Positions 15,991 through 24,154 of a stretch of DNA of 64,000 nt are shown piece by piece (the stretch's first letter is position 1; every line of letters begins with the position of its first letter). The stretch comes from Dehalogenimonas sp. THU2. Lineage in GTDB: Bacteria; Chloroflexota; Dehalococcoidia; Dehalococcoidales; Dehalococcoidaceae. Below the pieces are notes generated by a model. That model was not told the DNA's origin. It searched no databases and worked only from the letters and a program-made list of their open reading frames with translations. Made by a program: the position numbers and the translations under genes. Location: the NCBI RefSeq assembly GCF_039749495.1, contig NZ_JBDLLU010000003.1, positions 1 to 64,000 on the forward strand, in the 5' to 3' direction.

Positions 15991-16245
15991 TCAGATATCC
16001 GCTTTCGGTGCGGCGGATCTTGCCTCCGCGTTCCGATGACATCGCAGGCAGAGCATCTGGCAGTTGTGGATGTCGTCTGAACCATCCGGGTCGATGGGGT
16101 AGTAGTGAGCCTCGTGATAATGCCAGATGAAGACCATACAGCGGCCTTTAGGGTGTTCCGGACAACCCGCGACGCACTGGCACTGGAGACCGGCGTTCTG
16201 ATAGGTGCGGAGTTTGACCGCGTCGGAGAAGTATATTTCGGACAT
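15991..16245 (-). CDS. HNH-type endonuclease-like zinc protein
   Basis: 84 residues with four Cys-type ligands in two pairs (CQCVAGC, then CLRCHRN) and the block IWHYHEAHYYPIDPDGSDDI before NCQMLCLRCH. The order Cys pair, H-x-H, D..N, C-x2-C-H matches zinc-supported HNH/beta-beta-alpha nucleases. In many phages an HNH protein assists terminase, but this gene is on the opposite strand and has its own promoter. Its stop is 3 bases from the stop of the plus-strand barrel gene, so it closes off the module. Catalytic activity is not proven by sequence. Confidence 0.65.
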   Translation of the reverse strand: MSEIYFSDAVKLRTYQNAGLQCQCVAGCPEHPKGRCMVFIWHYHEAHYYPIDPDGSDDIHNCQMLCLRCHRNAEARSAAPKADI

Positions 16246-16264
16246 CGATCAACTCTCTGACATG

Positions 16265-16292
16265 ATTATAGAGAGTTATAATGACAAGTCAA
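16265..16292 (-). promoter_or_regulatory. Promoter of HNH gene
   Basis: On the minus strand TTGACT (16292-16287), 16 bases, TATAAT (16270-16265). The leader is about 12 bases and holds GAGAG 7 bases before the ATG at 16245. It is back to back with the promoter of the DUF6941 gene. Confidence 0.75.
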
Positions 16293-16314
16293 GACAATTT
16301 TTCCGGAAGTATGA

Positions 16315-16343
16315 TTGACACCGCGGCGGGGCGCTCCTACAAT
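16315..16343 (+). promoter_or_regulatory. Promoter of DUF6941 gene, leaderless geometry
   Basis: TTGACA (16315-16320), exactly 17 bases, TACAAT (16338-16343). Only 6 bases separate it from ATG 16350, so the transcript should begin at the start codon. Confidence 0.8.
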
Positions 16344-16349
16344 GGCGGC

Positions 16350-16760
16350 ATGGAAGAACAAGAAGCAACAACGGGCCAGGGCAAACCGGTTCTCGTCGCC
16401 GCGCTGATCTGCGACGTGGCGGTGAAAGAGCCGACCAGCGGCAAGATATCCCTCATCGGTATTTTCGACCGGGTTCATGTGAAGGAGTTTCCGTCCAAGC
16501 GCCCGGTTTCGATGTACGCCAAACTCACCGAGGCCGAAGGCAAATACGATTTTCAGGTCAGGTACGTCTATTCCAATACCGGTGAGAAACTGGCCGAGGC
16601 CAAGGGTAATTTCACCTCACAAGACAAGCTGGCGACGGTGGAGCTGAACCTCCAGTTCCCCCCGTTGCCCCTCCCCGGCGAAGGCCGCTACGACTTCCAG
16701 ATCTGGGTCAACGGCCAGTTCCTGGGTCAAACCTTCATCGACGCGGCGGGGATGGGGTGA
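16350..16760 (+). CDS. DUF6941 family protein
   Basis: 136 residues from ATG 16350. The core VLVAALICDVAVKEPTSGKI then SLIGIFDRVHVKEFPSK is the recognisable pattern of DUF6941, a small cytoplasmic beta-sandwich family of unknown role that is frequent in Dehalococcoidia. Strands continue to a conserved-looking end FQIWVNGQFLGQTFIDA. The frame is open from 16281, but that segment contains the promoter and has no coding character. The ATG is at the expected transcription start, with no Shine-Dalgarno. The 3' end overlaps the convergent ferritin-like gene by 34 bases, so antisense interference between the two messages is possible. Confidence 0.75.
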   Translation: MEEQEATTGQGKPVLVAALICDVAVKEPTSGKISLIGIFDRVHVKEFPSKRPVSMYAKLTEAEGKYDFQVRYVYSNTGEKLAEAKGNFTSQDKLATVELNLQFPPLPLPGEGRYDFQIWVNGQFLGQTFIDAAGMG

Positions 16761-17248
16761 GGCGGGGTCTCAGAGTTTAGCCCAAAACTCTTCAATCCCT
16801 TTTCTTTCATCATCTGTTGTATATGACCGATATGTGATTGAGTCTCCGCGGTCTGTTTGGCGAGCATCTCAGAAAACTCTTTATCAGCAGATTTGAATAT
16901 CGTGAAACAATCTTTTTCGATCAGGCTGTTCTCAAGATACAGGGCGGTGGTCAGCGCCTGTTTTTCAGTCAGGTTCTGACTTTTAGCGGCGGTAATCTCT
17001 TTGGACATGTAGGTTTTGAAGGTAGCGATCGCCGCGGGTGAAAATCGGTCAGCCAGAGCGATGGATTTATCATCGACGGCTTTCAGAGTGTTTCGTAGCC
17101 ATGAAGCATGTTGCTGTTCCTCGTTGGCCAGGTGATGCCAGAAATCAGCAAGACCCTGCAGGCGCTGCGCGTAAAGCAGATACAGATCGCTTATCAGGTT
17201 TTCGTTCTGGGCTAATAATTCTATTACATCGGCCGGATTCGTTTTCAT
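16727..17248 (-). CDS. Ferritin-like diiron-domain protein
   Basis: 173 residues from ATG 17248 with AAGGAGC 6 bases upstream. It is wholly helical with the carboxylate/His pattern of rubrerythrin-like four-helix bundles: an Asn-Glu-Asn motif in helix A (LLAQNENLISDLYLLYA), EEQQHASWL in helix B, ENSLIEKDCF in helix C and a Glu/His pair (TAETQSHIGHI) in helix D. No rubredoxin domain is attached. The likely site is a diiron centre for peroxide or oxygen handling in an anaerobe; substrate unproven. It lies 10 bases after the proS stop and shares its operon. The longer frame to 17410 is just proS read out of frame. Confidence 0.65.
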   Translation of the reverse strand: MKTNPADVIELLAQNENLISDLYLLYAQRLQGLADFWHHLANEEQQHASWLRNTLKAVDDKSIALADRFSPAAIATFKTYMSKEITAAKSQNLTEKQALTTALYLENSLIEKDCFTIFKSADKEFSEMLAKQTAETQSHIGHIQQMMKEKGLKSFGLNSETPPHPIPAASMKV

Positions 17249-17258
17249 GGTGTGCTCC

Positions 17259-18959
17259 TTAAGCCACCGCCGTCTTAACCGCCTCAACCGCATCATCGAC
17301 CGCCACCAACCCGAACGCCTTCTCGCTGCGTTTCTTGAGTTCCACCCCGCCCTTATCGAGCGACCGCGGGCTGATGGTGATCCTGAGCGGCATACCCAGC
17401 AGGTCAGCATCGTTGAATTTCACCCCGGGTGACTCCTGCCGGTCGTCGAAGAGCACTTCGATACCGGCGGCCTTCAGGTCGTCGTAGAGCTTTTCGGCTT
17501 TCTCCCTGACCGGCGAGTTCTCCAGTCCCAGGCCGCACAGGTGCACCTGGTAGGGGGCGATGGGCATCGGCCAGATGATGCCCTTGTCGTCGTGGTTCTG
17601 TTCGATAGCGGCCGCCAGCAACCGGCCGACGCCGATGCCGTAGCAGCCCATAACGCAGGGTTTCTGGTTGCCTTCCGCGTCGGTATAGACAGCGCCGAAG
17701 GTCTCCGCGAGGAAGGTGCCCAGCTTGAAGACGTGGCCGACCTCGATGCCGCGGGTGGACTGAAGCGTGCCGCCGCAGCGGGCGCAGCCGGCGCCGACGG
17801 CGGCGGAGGCGATATCGGCGGTCTTGTAGGCGTTGAAATCCCGCCCGAAGACGATGTTCCTCATGTGGCGGCCGGCGACATTGGCCCCGCCGACATAGTT
17901 GATGCCGGAGACGACCGAATCATCGGTGACCACCCTGCTCTTGAAGCCGACTGGAGAGGCAGAACCGGCCACCACACCGGCGCCGGAGACTTCCTCCGCG
18001 GTAGCCAGGCGCAGGTCGGCGGCCTTCAGGAGGTTTTTAAGTTTGATCTCGTTGACCTCCAGGTCCCCCCGAATGACGGCGATGACGAATTCTTTATCGG
18101 CGATGTAGAAAACGCACTTTAACATTTGCGATGGCGCCAGTCCCAGGAAAGCGGCCACATCCTCGATGGATTCTTTGCCCGGCGTGGCGACCTCTTCGGG
18201 CGCCAGCGCTTCCTGAGCTTCGACGGTGCCCTTGTTGAAGACCGCTTTCTCGAGGTTGGCGGAATAGCCGCACTCAGAGTTGGAGCAGAAGATGACCTCG
18301 TCCTCGCCGGATTCGGCCAGCACCATGAACTCATGCGACGCCTTACCGCCGATAGCGCCGGAATCCGCCTCGATGGCCATAGCCTTGAGGCCGCAGCGGC
18401 GGTAGATGTTCTTGTAGGCTTGCACCATCTTCTGGTAGCTGACTTCCAGCCCGGCGTCATCAGCGTCGAAGGAGTACATGTCCTTCATGATGAACTCGCG
18501 GACGCGGATGAGGCCGCCGCGGGGGCGGGGTTCGTCGCGCAGCTTGGTCTGGATCTGGTACAGGCGCTGGGGCAGGTCGCGGTAGGACTGGATGTAATGG
18601 GCGGCCAGGTCGGTGACCACTTCCTCATGGGTGGGTCCCAGGGCGAGCGTCCTTTCCTTGCGGTCATTCAACCGGAACAGGTTGTCCCCGAAGGCGGCGC
18701 CGCGCCCGGACTTCTCCCACAGCTCGATCGGCTGGAGCACCGGCATGGCGATCTCCTGGCAGCCGGCGGCGTCCATCTCATCACGGATGATGTCCATGAT
18801 CTTGCGGGCGCTGCGCCAGGCCAGCGGCATGTAGGAATAAACGCCGGCGGTAAGCTGGTTGATCATGCCGGCGCGCAGGAGCAGCCGGTGGGAAACCGTT
18901 TCCGCCTCGCCTGGGATCTCGCGCTGGGTCTTGCCGAAGAGCAGGGAAAATCTCATCAA
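17259..18959 (-). CDS. proS: Prolyl-tRNA synthetase
   Basis: 566 residues, the size of the bacterial-type enzyme with an inserted editing domain. Class II motifs are present: the motif 2 region GPTHEEVVTDLAAHY with RDEPRPRGGLIRVREFIM, and motif 3 in GIGVGRLLAAAIEQN. The region of about residues 220-390 (AAFLGLAPSQMLKCVFYIAD, then FVIAVIRGDLEVNEIKL) is the YbaK-type editing insertion that clears Ala-tRNA(Pro). The C-terminus is the anticodon-binding domain (IEVLFDDRQESPGVKFNDAD). AGAGGT lies 6-11 bases before the ATG. It is the penultimate gene of the long uppS-to-ferritin minus-strand run. Confidence 0.97.
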   Translation of the reverse strand: MMRFSLLFGKTQREIPGEAETVSHRLLLRAGMINQLTAGVYSYMPLAWRSARKIMDIIRDEMDAAGCQEIAMPVLQPIELWEKSGRGAAFGDNLFRLNDRKERTLALGPTHEEVVTDLAAHYIQSYRDLPQRLYQIQTKLRDEPRPRGGLIRVREFIMKDMYSFDADDAGLEVSYQKMVQAYKNIYRRCGLKAMAIEADSGAIGGKASHEFMVLAESGEDEVIFCSNSECGYSANLEKAVFNKGTVEAQEALAPEEVATPGKESIEDVAAFLGLAPSQMLKCVFYIADKEFVIAVIRGDLEVNEIKLKNLLKAADLRLATAEEVSGAGVVAGSASPVGFKSRVVTDDSVVSGINYVGGANVAGRHMRNIVFGRDFNAYKTADIASAAVGAGCARCGGTLQSTRGIEVGHVFKLGTFLAETFGAVYTDAEGNQKPCVMGCYGIGVGRLLAAAIEQNHDDKGIIWPMPIAPYQVHLCGLGLENSPVREKAEKLYDDLKAAGIEVLFDDRQESPGVKFNDADLLGMPLRITISPRSLDKGGVELKKRSEKAFGLVAVDDAVEAVKTAVA

Positions 18960-18969
18960 ATACCTCTGT

Positions 18970-19527
18970 TTATTTTAAGCGGATTTCTTCCATGGTCCGG
19001 GGTTTCAAGTCCGGCTGTTGCAGGTGGGATACCAGTTCCACCCGTTCCTCACCCCAGCTGAACCAGATGGGCACGCCGCGGACCTTGAAGTGGGCCAGCG
19101 AGCGGCGGGTGAAATCCTCGAAATGATCGCAATAGAAGCCGCGGCGCTCGGTTTCCTGCCTTAGGTAGGGCAGCAGCCGGTACCAGCAGCGGATGGCGGT
19201 GGGTCCGCCCAGCGTCTCGATGGCCAGGTTTTCATTGATCTCCCGGTTGCGGGTGACGGCGCCCAGCAGGTTGAACCAGTCCACCAGGTGGTCGATGCGC
19301 ACCCGCTGGTAGTCGGCCAGGGTGCTCCACTGTTCCGCCTTGACGCCGTAGATGCTGCGGATGACGGCCTTGAACTCGTCGCTGCGGAAATCCCGGAAGA
19401 GGTCGATAGCCAGCTTGGCGTCGTCGCGGCGCCGAAATTGCAGGTATTTACTGACGGCGAAAAAGAACCCGATGGTGAAGACGATGACGGTGACGGCGGT
19501 TGCCGCCTGCCAGAATGCGCTGTCCAT
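18970..19527 (-). CDS. Membrane-anchored DUF4760-like protein
   Basis: 185 residues with one N-terminal helix (AVTVIVFTIGFFFAVSKYLQF), then a basic stop-transfer (RRRDD) and a helical cytoplasmic domain (AIDLFRDFRSDEFKAVIRSI, HLVDWFNLLGAVTRNREIN). This layout resembles DUF4760-type proteins, which have no established function. It sits between ispG and proS with gaps of 31 and 10 bases, so it is co-transcribed, yet it is not part of the usual isoprenoid cluster. The C-terminal 60 residues (EDFTRRSLAHFKVRGVPIWF) were not recognised. Confidence 0.55.
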   Translation of the reverse strand: MDSAFWQAATAVTVIVFTIGFFFAVSKYLQFRRRDDAKLAIDLFRDFRSDEFKAVIRSIYGVKAEQWSTLADYQRVRIDHLVDWFNLLGAVTRNREINENLAIETLGGPTAIRCWYRLLPYLRQETERRGFYCDHFEDFTRRSLAHFKVRGVPIWFSWGEERVELVSHLQQPDLKPRTMEEIRLK

Positions 19528-19558
19528 GATTTCCCTCCGAACTGTTGGCGGCTATATT

Positions 19559-20605
19559 TTAGAAGTTTTCGACTTCATTTAAAAGCGCGGTGAAGAAATC
19601 ATTTTCAACGACCACTCTCAGCTTCTCGCCCCGGCGGAATAAAATGCCCTGTCCTTTGCCGCAGGCGATGCCGACATCCGCGTCCCGGGCCTCACCCGGA
19701 CCGTTGACGGCGCAGCCCATGACCGCTACCCTGATGGGCTTGTCGATCGATTCCAGCGCCGCGGCGACTCTCTCCGCCAAAGCGACGACGTTCACCTCGG
19801 TGCGAGAACAGGAAGGGCAGCTTATCAGCACCGGGCCCTTTTGCCGCAGGTTGAGGCTTTTCAGTATCTCGTAACCGGCGCGGACCTCTTCGACGGGATT
19901 GGCGGACAGCGAGACGCGGATGGTGTCGCCGATGCCCTCGGCAAGTAAAGCTCCGATGCCCACCGCCGATCGGATGATGCCGGTGCGCGGCGTGCCGGCT
20001 TCGGTCATGCCCAGGTGGAGGGGGTAATCGACCATACCCGCGATCATGCGGTAGGCGGCGACCGTCTCCGGCACGTCGAAGGCCTTGAGGGAAATCTTGA
20101 TCAGGTCGAAGTCCAGGCTTTCCAGCAGTCTCACCTGAGACATCGCCGAATCGGCCATCCTCTTGTGGAGCGGTTTGTCAGGCTCGAATTCTGGCGGGAG
20201 GGAGCCCCCGTTGACGCCGATGCGGATAGGGACCTGTCTAGCTTTGGCAGCGAGCGCGACCTGTTTTACCCTGTCGGTTTCGCCGATGTTGCCGGGGTTG
20301 ATTCTGAGTCCATCGACGCCGGCATCGATGGAGGTTAAAGCCAATCGGTAATCGAAGTGTATGTCGGCGATGACCGGGATAGGGCTCTGACGCTTGATCG
20401 AGCGCAGCGCCTCGGCCGCTTCGGCGTCCGGCACCCCGCAACGGATGATCTCGCAGCCGGCCGCAGCCAGTTCCTTGATCTGCGCCACCGTAGCTGCGAC
20501 GTCGCGGGTGTCGGTCTTGGTCATCGATTGGACGGTTACGCGCGCGCCGCCGCCGACCTGAGTTCCGCCAACGTTGATGACCCTGCTTTTATGACGTTCA
20601 ATCAT
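19559..20605 (-). CDS. ispG: 4-hydroxy-3-methylbut-2-enyl diphosphate synthase
   Basis: 348 residues. IspG converts MEcPP to HMBPP, the penultimate step of the non-mevalonate isoprenoid pathway, using a [4Fe-4S] cluster. The N-terminal TIM barrel is marked by MTKTDTRDVAATVAQIKEL and INPGNIGETDRVKQV. The cluster ligands are CPSCSR and, further on, the Cys in MGCAVNGPGEA, with the usual Glu. Length is that of the short bacterial form, without the inserted domain of plant enzymes. The ATG at 20605 has no clear Shine-Dalgarno and follows a dispersed repeat downstream of rseP. Confidence 0.96.
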   Translation of the reverse strand: MIERHKSRVINVGGTQVGGGARVTVQSMTKTDTRDVAATVAQIKELAAAGCEIIRCGVPDAEAAEALRSIKRQSPIPVIADIHFDYRLALTSIDAGVDGLRINPGNIGETDRVKQVALAAKARQVPIRIGVNGGSLPPEFEPDKPLHKRMADSAMSQVRLLESLDFDLIKISLKAFDVPETVAAYRMIAGMVDYPLHLGMTEAGTPRTGIIRSAVGIGALLAEGIGDTIRVSLSANPVEEVRAGYEILKSLNLRQKGPVLISCPSCSRTEVNVVALAERVAAALESIDKPIRVAVMGCAVNGPGEARDADVGIACGKGQGILFRRGEKLRVVVENDFFTALLNEVENF

Positions 20606-20616
20606 ACTTAGGCTGG

Positions 20617-20658
20617 TCTCTTATTTCGGATTTCGACATTCGTGCTTCGGATTTCGTT
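20617..20658. repeat. Short TTCGGATTTCG-type dispersed repeat
   Basis: The gap between ispG and rseP is a degenerate TATTTCGGATTTCGACATTC-like sequence followed by a second TTCGGATTTCG. It belongs to the same class of short linkers as the TTTGGAATTTGG tracts elsewhere in the window. Confidence 0.55.
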
Positions 20659-21704
20659 TATCCTCCCCCCACGATCCTCATTATATCGTTGAAGGTCACC
20701 ATGACGATAAGGGTAATCAGGATGGCGAAGCCGATGAAATGGATCTTGCCCTCGGTCTGGGGATCGATGCGCTTGCCACGGCGCGCCCATTCGACAACGA
20801 CGAAGGCGATGCGTCCGCCGTCCAGCGCCGGTATCGGCAGGATGTTGAGGATGGCCAGATTGAGAGACAACAGGGCGGTAAACTCCATGAGTGGTGACAA
20901 TCCGGCGCGGGCTACCTCTCCGGTGAGCTGAGCGATGCCCACCGGTCCGGCGACGCCGCCCTCGGCGGTACCGGTGATGAGACTCAGGATGCTGTTCTTG
21001 AACAGCACCAGCGTATCCAAGCTCTCGCTGAAACCCAGGCCGACGGCGCTGAAGAAAGGCTCGGATTCTTCCGTGATAACCACATCCTCGGTTCTGGTCT
21101 GCAGGCCGACCGCGCCCTGGCCTTCCGGAGGTTCCCAGCGCGGGGTAACGGTAACCGTGGTGGTGGTGCCGTCGGCGCGCAGGACTTCCATCTCTGCCGG
21201 CTGGCCGAGGTTTAAAAAGATGACGCGTCCCAACTCGGCGTTATTGGTTAGAGCACGTCCGTCGAAACTTACGATGATATCACCCGCCACTACGCCCGCC
21301 TCTGCAGCGGGGGAGTTCGGGGCGACTTCGATGACCGTGACGGTGCCGGTGGCCACATCGTGGGGCACCATGAAGGCGCCGGTGAAGAGGATGATCGGCA
21401 GTAGCGCGTTGATGACGGCGCCGGAGGCTAGCACGATGATGCGCTTGGCGTGGCTCTTGGAGGCCAGCGAGTTTTTAACATCCGGATCTTCCTCACCGGC
21501 CAGCTTGACGAAGCCGCCCAGCGGCAAAGCGTTAACGGAATACTCGGTGTCACCGCGTTTTACGGCGAAGAGCCGCGGCGGGTAACCGATGCCGAATTCA
21601 TTGACCTTGATCCCGAAGGCCTTGGCGGTGAAGAAGTGCCCGGCCTCATGGGCCAGCACCAGCACCCCCAATACCAGCATAAAAGCTAATAATGTGAATA
21701 ACAA
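20658..21704 (-). CDS. rseP: Site-2 membrane metalloprotease (RseP/MmpA type, M50B)
   Basis: 348 residues. The zinc motif HEAGH is in the first helix (residues 19-23) and the third ligand region ILPIPALDGGRIAF is near residue 285. Between them are GFVKLAGEED and one PDZ domain (VAPNSPAAEAGVVAGDIIVS). E. coli RseP has two PDZ domains; one is common in other phyla. The enzyme cuts membrane-spanning anti-sigma factors or signal-peptide remnants. The TTG start at 21704 directly abuts the dxr stop, as expected in the conserved uppS-cdsA-dxr-rseP-ispG-proS order. A candidate client is the anti-sigma factor at 49768, but that is speculation. Confidence 0.93.
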   Translation of the reverse strand: MLFTLLAFMLVLGVLVLAHEAGHFFTAKAFGIKVNEFGIGYPPRLFAVKRGDTEYSVNALPLGGFVKLAGEEDPDVKNSLASKSHAKRIIVLASGAVINALLPIILFTGAFMVPHDVATGTVTVIEVAPNSPAAEAGVVAGDIIVSFDGRALTNNAELGRVIFLNLGQPAEMEVLRADGTTTTVTVTPRWEPPEGQGAVGLQTRTEDVVITEESEPFFSAVGLGFSESLDTLVLFKNSILSLITGTAEGGVAGPVGIAQLTGEVARAGLSPLMEFTALLSLNLAILNILPIPALDGGRIAFVVVEWARRGKRIDPQTEGKIHFIGFAILITLIVMVTFNDIMRIVGGG

Positions 21705-22832
21705 CTAAAGACTCCTTGCCAGTTCCGAAACTTTTTGCCGCGCCCAGGTTTCAGCGGCTGCTATACTATCTAACGACGGGCTGCCCGTAGAGTTATGTTC
21801 TTCCAGCGCCCGGCCGACCAGCCGGGCGATATCGCCGAACCTGATGCGGCCGCCAAGAAAAAGGTTGACAGCTTCTTCATCCGCGGTGGACAGCACGGCG
21901 GGATAGGTGCCGTCCTTTCTGCCGGCCTCGATGGCCAGCTTCAGGCAGGGGAAACGCCCGTAATCCGGCGCCGAGAAATCCAGCCGGCCGATTTTAGTCC
22001 AGTCGGCGCGGGGGAGGTCGGGGTTGTCCCAGCGGTCGGGGTAGGAGATGGCATACTGTATCGGCAGTCTCATGTCCGGCGGCGAAAGCTGTGCCTTGAC
22101 CGCGCCGTCGCCGAATTCCACCATGGAGTGGACGATGGACTGAGGGTGGATGACCACTTCGATGCGGTCATAATCTATGCCGTAAAGCCGGTGCGCCTCG
22201 ATGACCTCCAGCCCCTTGTTCATTAGGGTGGCGGAATCGATGGTTACTTTTTTCCCCATCTTCCAGGACGGGTGGGCCAGCGCCTGCTCCGGCGTGACGG
22301 ACTCGAGCTGATCGATGGAATAATTGCGGAACGGGCCACCGGAAGCGGTGAGGATAAGCTTCTCCGGTGCGCTTGGTTCGCCAATGAGGCATTGCCAGAT
22401 GGCGGAATGCTCAGAATCCACTGGCCGGATCTGCGCGCCGTGCTTTTTGGCTTCCGCCAGGAGGATGGCGCCGGCGGCGACCAGACATTCCTTGTTAGCC
22501 AGGGCGATGATCTTTCCCGCTCGCGCTGCCGCCAGGGTGGGGGCCAGTCCCGCGCCGCCCGGCAGGGCTACGACGACGATGTCGATATCCGGGTGTAACG
22601 CCATCTGCTCCGGCGGCAGACATACCGCGTCACCACAAACAAGCTGACGATCGGCGCAGGAAACGAAACGCGGTTTGAACTCCTCCGCCTGTTTGCGCAC
22701 CAGGGCGATATTCTCTCCGGCGGCCAGGGCGACCACGCTCAAGCGCTCCGGGTGGCGGCGCGCCACGTCCAGCGTCTGCTGTCCGATGCTGCCGGTGGAG
22801 CCCAGCACGGCGAGGTGAATAGGAGATGTCAT
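21705..22832 (-). CDS. dxr: 1-deoxy-D-xylulose 5-phosphate reductoisomerase
   Basis: 375 residues. The enzyme converts DXP to MEP with NADPH and a divalent metal, the committed step of isoprenoid synthesis. The Rossmann start is LGSTGSIGQQTLDVARRHPE. The metal and substrate site is VDSEHSAIWQCL and the catalytic lid region includes SWKMGKKVTIDSATLMNKGL. The C-terminal four-helix domain is complete. It is co-transcribed with rseP, whose start follows immediately. With ispG 1 kb further on, two MEP-pathway steps are in one operon. Confidence 0.97.
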   Translation of the reverse strand: MTSPIHLAVLGSTGSIGQQTLDVARRHPERLSVVALAAGENIALVRKQAEEFKPRFVSCADRQLVCGDAVCLPPEQMALHPDIDIVVVALPGGAGLAPTLAAARAGKIIALANKECLVAAGAILLAEAKKHGAQIRPVDSEHSAIWQCLIGEPSAPEKLILTASGGPFRNYSIDQLESVTPEQALAHPSWKMGKKVTIDSATLMNKGLEVIEAHRLYGIDYDRIEVVIHPQSIVHSMVEFGDGAVKAQLSPPDMRLPIQYAISYPDRWDNPDLPRADWTKIGRLDFSAPDYGRFPCLKLAIEAGRKDGTYPAVLSTADEEAVNLFLGGRIRFGDIARLVGRALEEHNSTGSPSLDSIAAAETWARQKVSELARSL

Positions 22833-22944
22833 TACATAATAATAGCGTAAAAAGGGCGTTACAGGCTAGTGTTGGCAGTTAACCCATAACGCCCTTTGAT
22901 CGACGATTGAATGTTTTAACCACAGCATGAGGATTGAGCGGGTG

Positions 22945-24048
22945 TCAGATAACGAACTTTCCGTCCTTGTAGAACAGTTCCCCGTCCACCCGGATCTCTC
23001 CACCCTGTCGCAGGTCGCAGACCATGTCCCAATGGATGGCACTCTCGTTCTTCGCCCCGGTCTCCGGTATGCCGGCGCCGAGGGCCATATGGAAGCTGCC
23101 GCCGATCTTCTCGTCGAAGAGGATTTCCCGGGTGAAGGCCGTAATGCCCTCGTTGGTGCCGATGGCCAGTTCGCCCAGGTATCGGGCCCCGGCGTCGGTG
23201 TTGAGTATCTGGTTCAGGTAATCTTCGTTCTTCTCGGCCGTCGCCCTGACCGCCCGTCCTTTCTCGAACCACAACCGGACGCCGGTGACCTCATGGCCGC
23301 CGTGGATGGCCGGGTAGGAGAAGTACACATGGCCTTCCGCCGAGTCTTCTATTGGCCCGGTGAAGACCTCACCGTCCGGCATGTTTTTCTTGCCGTCACA
23401 GTTTTCCCAGGTGCGTCCCTTTATGTTGAAATGGATATCGGTGTCCGGTGCGGTTATGTGCACCGTCTCCTTGCCGGCCAACCAGTCGATGATCCGCTGT
23501 TGTTTAGCGGAGAAATTCTTCCAGTAACCCACCGGGTCGTTAAGGTCCGGCATGCAGGCACCGAAGAGGAAGTTGGCGTATTCGTCCAGGCTCATGTCGG
23601 CGTCCTGGGCCATGGCGTTGGTGGGGTAGGGCGCGATAGTCCAGCGAAACTCCCCTAAGGCCGATCTCCGCATCATCGTTTTCATCAGGTGGCGGCGGGC
23701 GGCGGAGTACAGCGTCATCTTTTGTGGATCGACGCGGGATAGGAAGCGGGTATTCTCCTCGGCGAGCACCGAGATGCGGACATCGTACTCTTCGGTGATA
23801 TGCGCCAGCGGCTGGTGGACGTACTCTATCTGCTCTTTGCTGCCTTGGCGGAACAGCAACTCCAGTGTTTGTTGTGGTGGGGACATGACGATGGGAAAAC
23901 CGCCGGCCTTGAGAGTTGCCAAAAACAGGGCGTCGGTGAGGGGCCGGGCGATGTCGGGGGAAAAGATAGCCACCCGGTCGCTGGGGCGCACCTCGACAGA
24001 ATAATTAACCAGTAGGTCAGCCAGTTTGCCGATACGGGGGTCATGCAT
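22945..24048 (-). CDS. M29-family aminopeptidase
   Basis: 367 residues from ATG 24048, chosen because AAGGAGAG lies 8 bases upstream; the frame is open to 24075. The body matches the thermophilic aminopeptidase T/AmpS family: VNYSVEVRPSDRVAIFSPD at the start and LWFEKGRAVRATAEKNEDYL. Then come AIGTNEGITAFTREILFDEK and GSFHMALGAGIPETGAKNES, ending IHWDMVCDLRQGGEIRVDGE. Family knowledge: the Glu/His/Asp residues of these last blocks bind two metal ions. The gene sits between cdsA and dxr, interrupting the conserved isoprenoid/lipid cluster, and has its own upstream TATAAT (near 24085), so it may restart transcription for dxr onward. Confidence 0.85.
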   Translation of the reverse strand: MHDPRIGKLADLLVNYSVEVRPSDRVAIFSPDIARPLTDALFLATLKAGGFPIVMSPPQQTLELLFRQGSKEQIEYVHQPLAHITEEYDVRISVLAEENTRFLSRVDPQKMTLYSAARRHLMKTMMRRSALGEFRWTIAPYPTNAMAQDADMSLDEYANFLFGACMPDLNDPVGYWKNFSAKQQRIIDWLAGKETVHITAPDTDIHFNIKGRTWENCDGKKNMPDGEVFTGPIEDSAEGHVYFSYPAIHGGHEVTGVRLWFEKGRAVRATAEKNEDYLNQILNTDAGARYLGELAIGTNEGITAFTREILFDEKIGGSFHMALGAGIPETGAKNESAIHWDMVCDLRQGGEIRVDGELFYKDGKFVI

Positions 24049-24154
24049 GGACGTAACTCTCCTTATTTCAGTCAATTGACGACATTATAACACCTGGGAA
24101 AATACCCCGGAGTTTATGGTGGAGAAGCGAATTCTGAAGATTGACGGTTAACCA

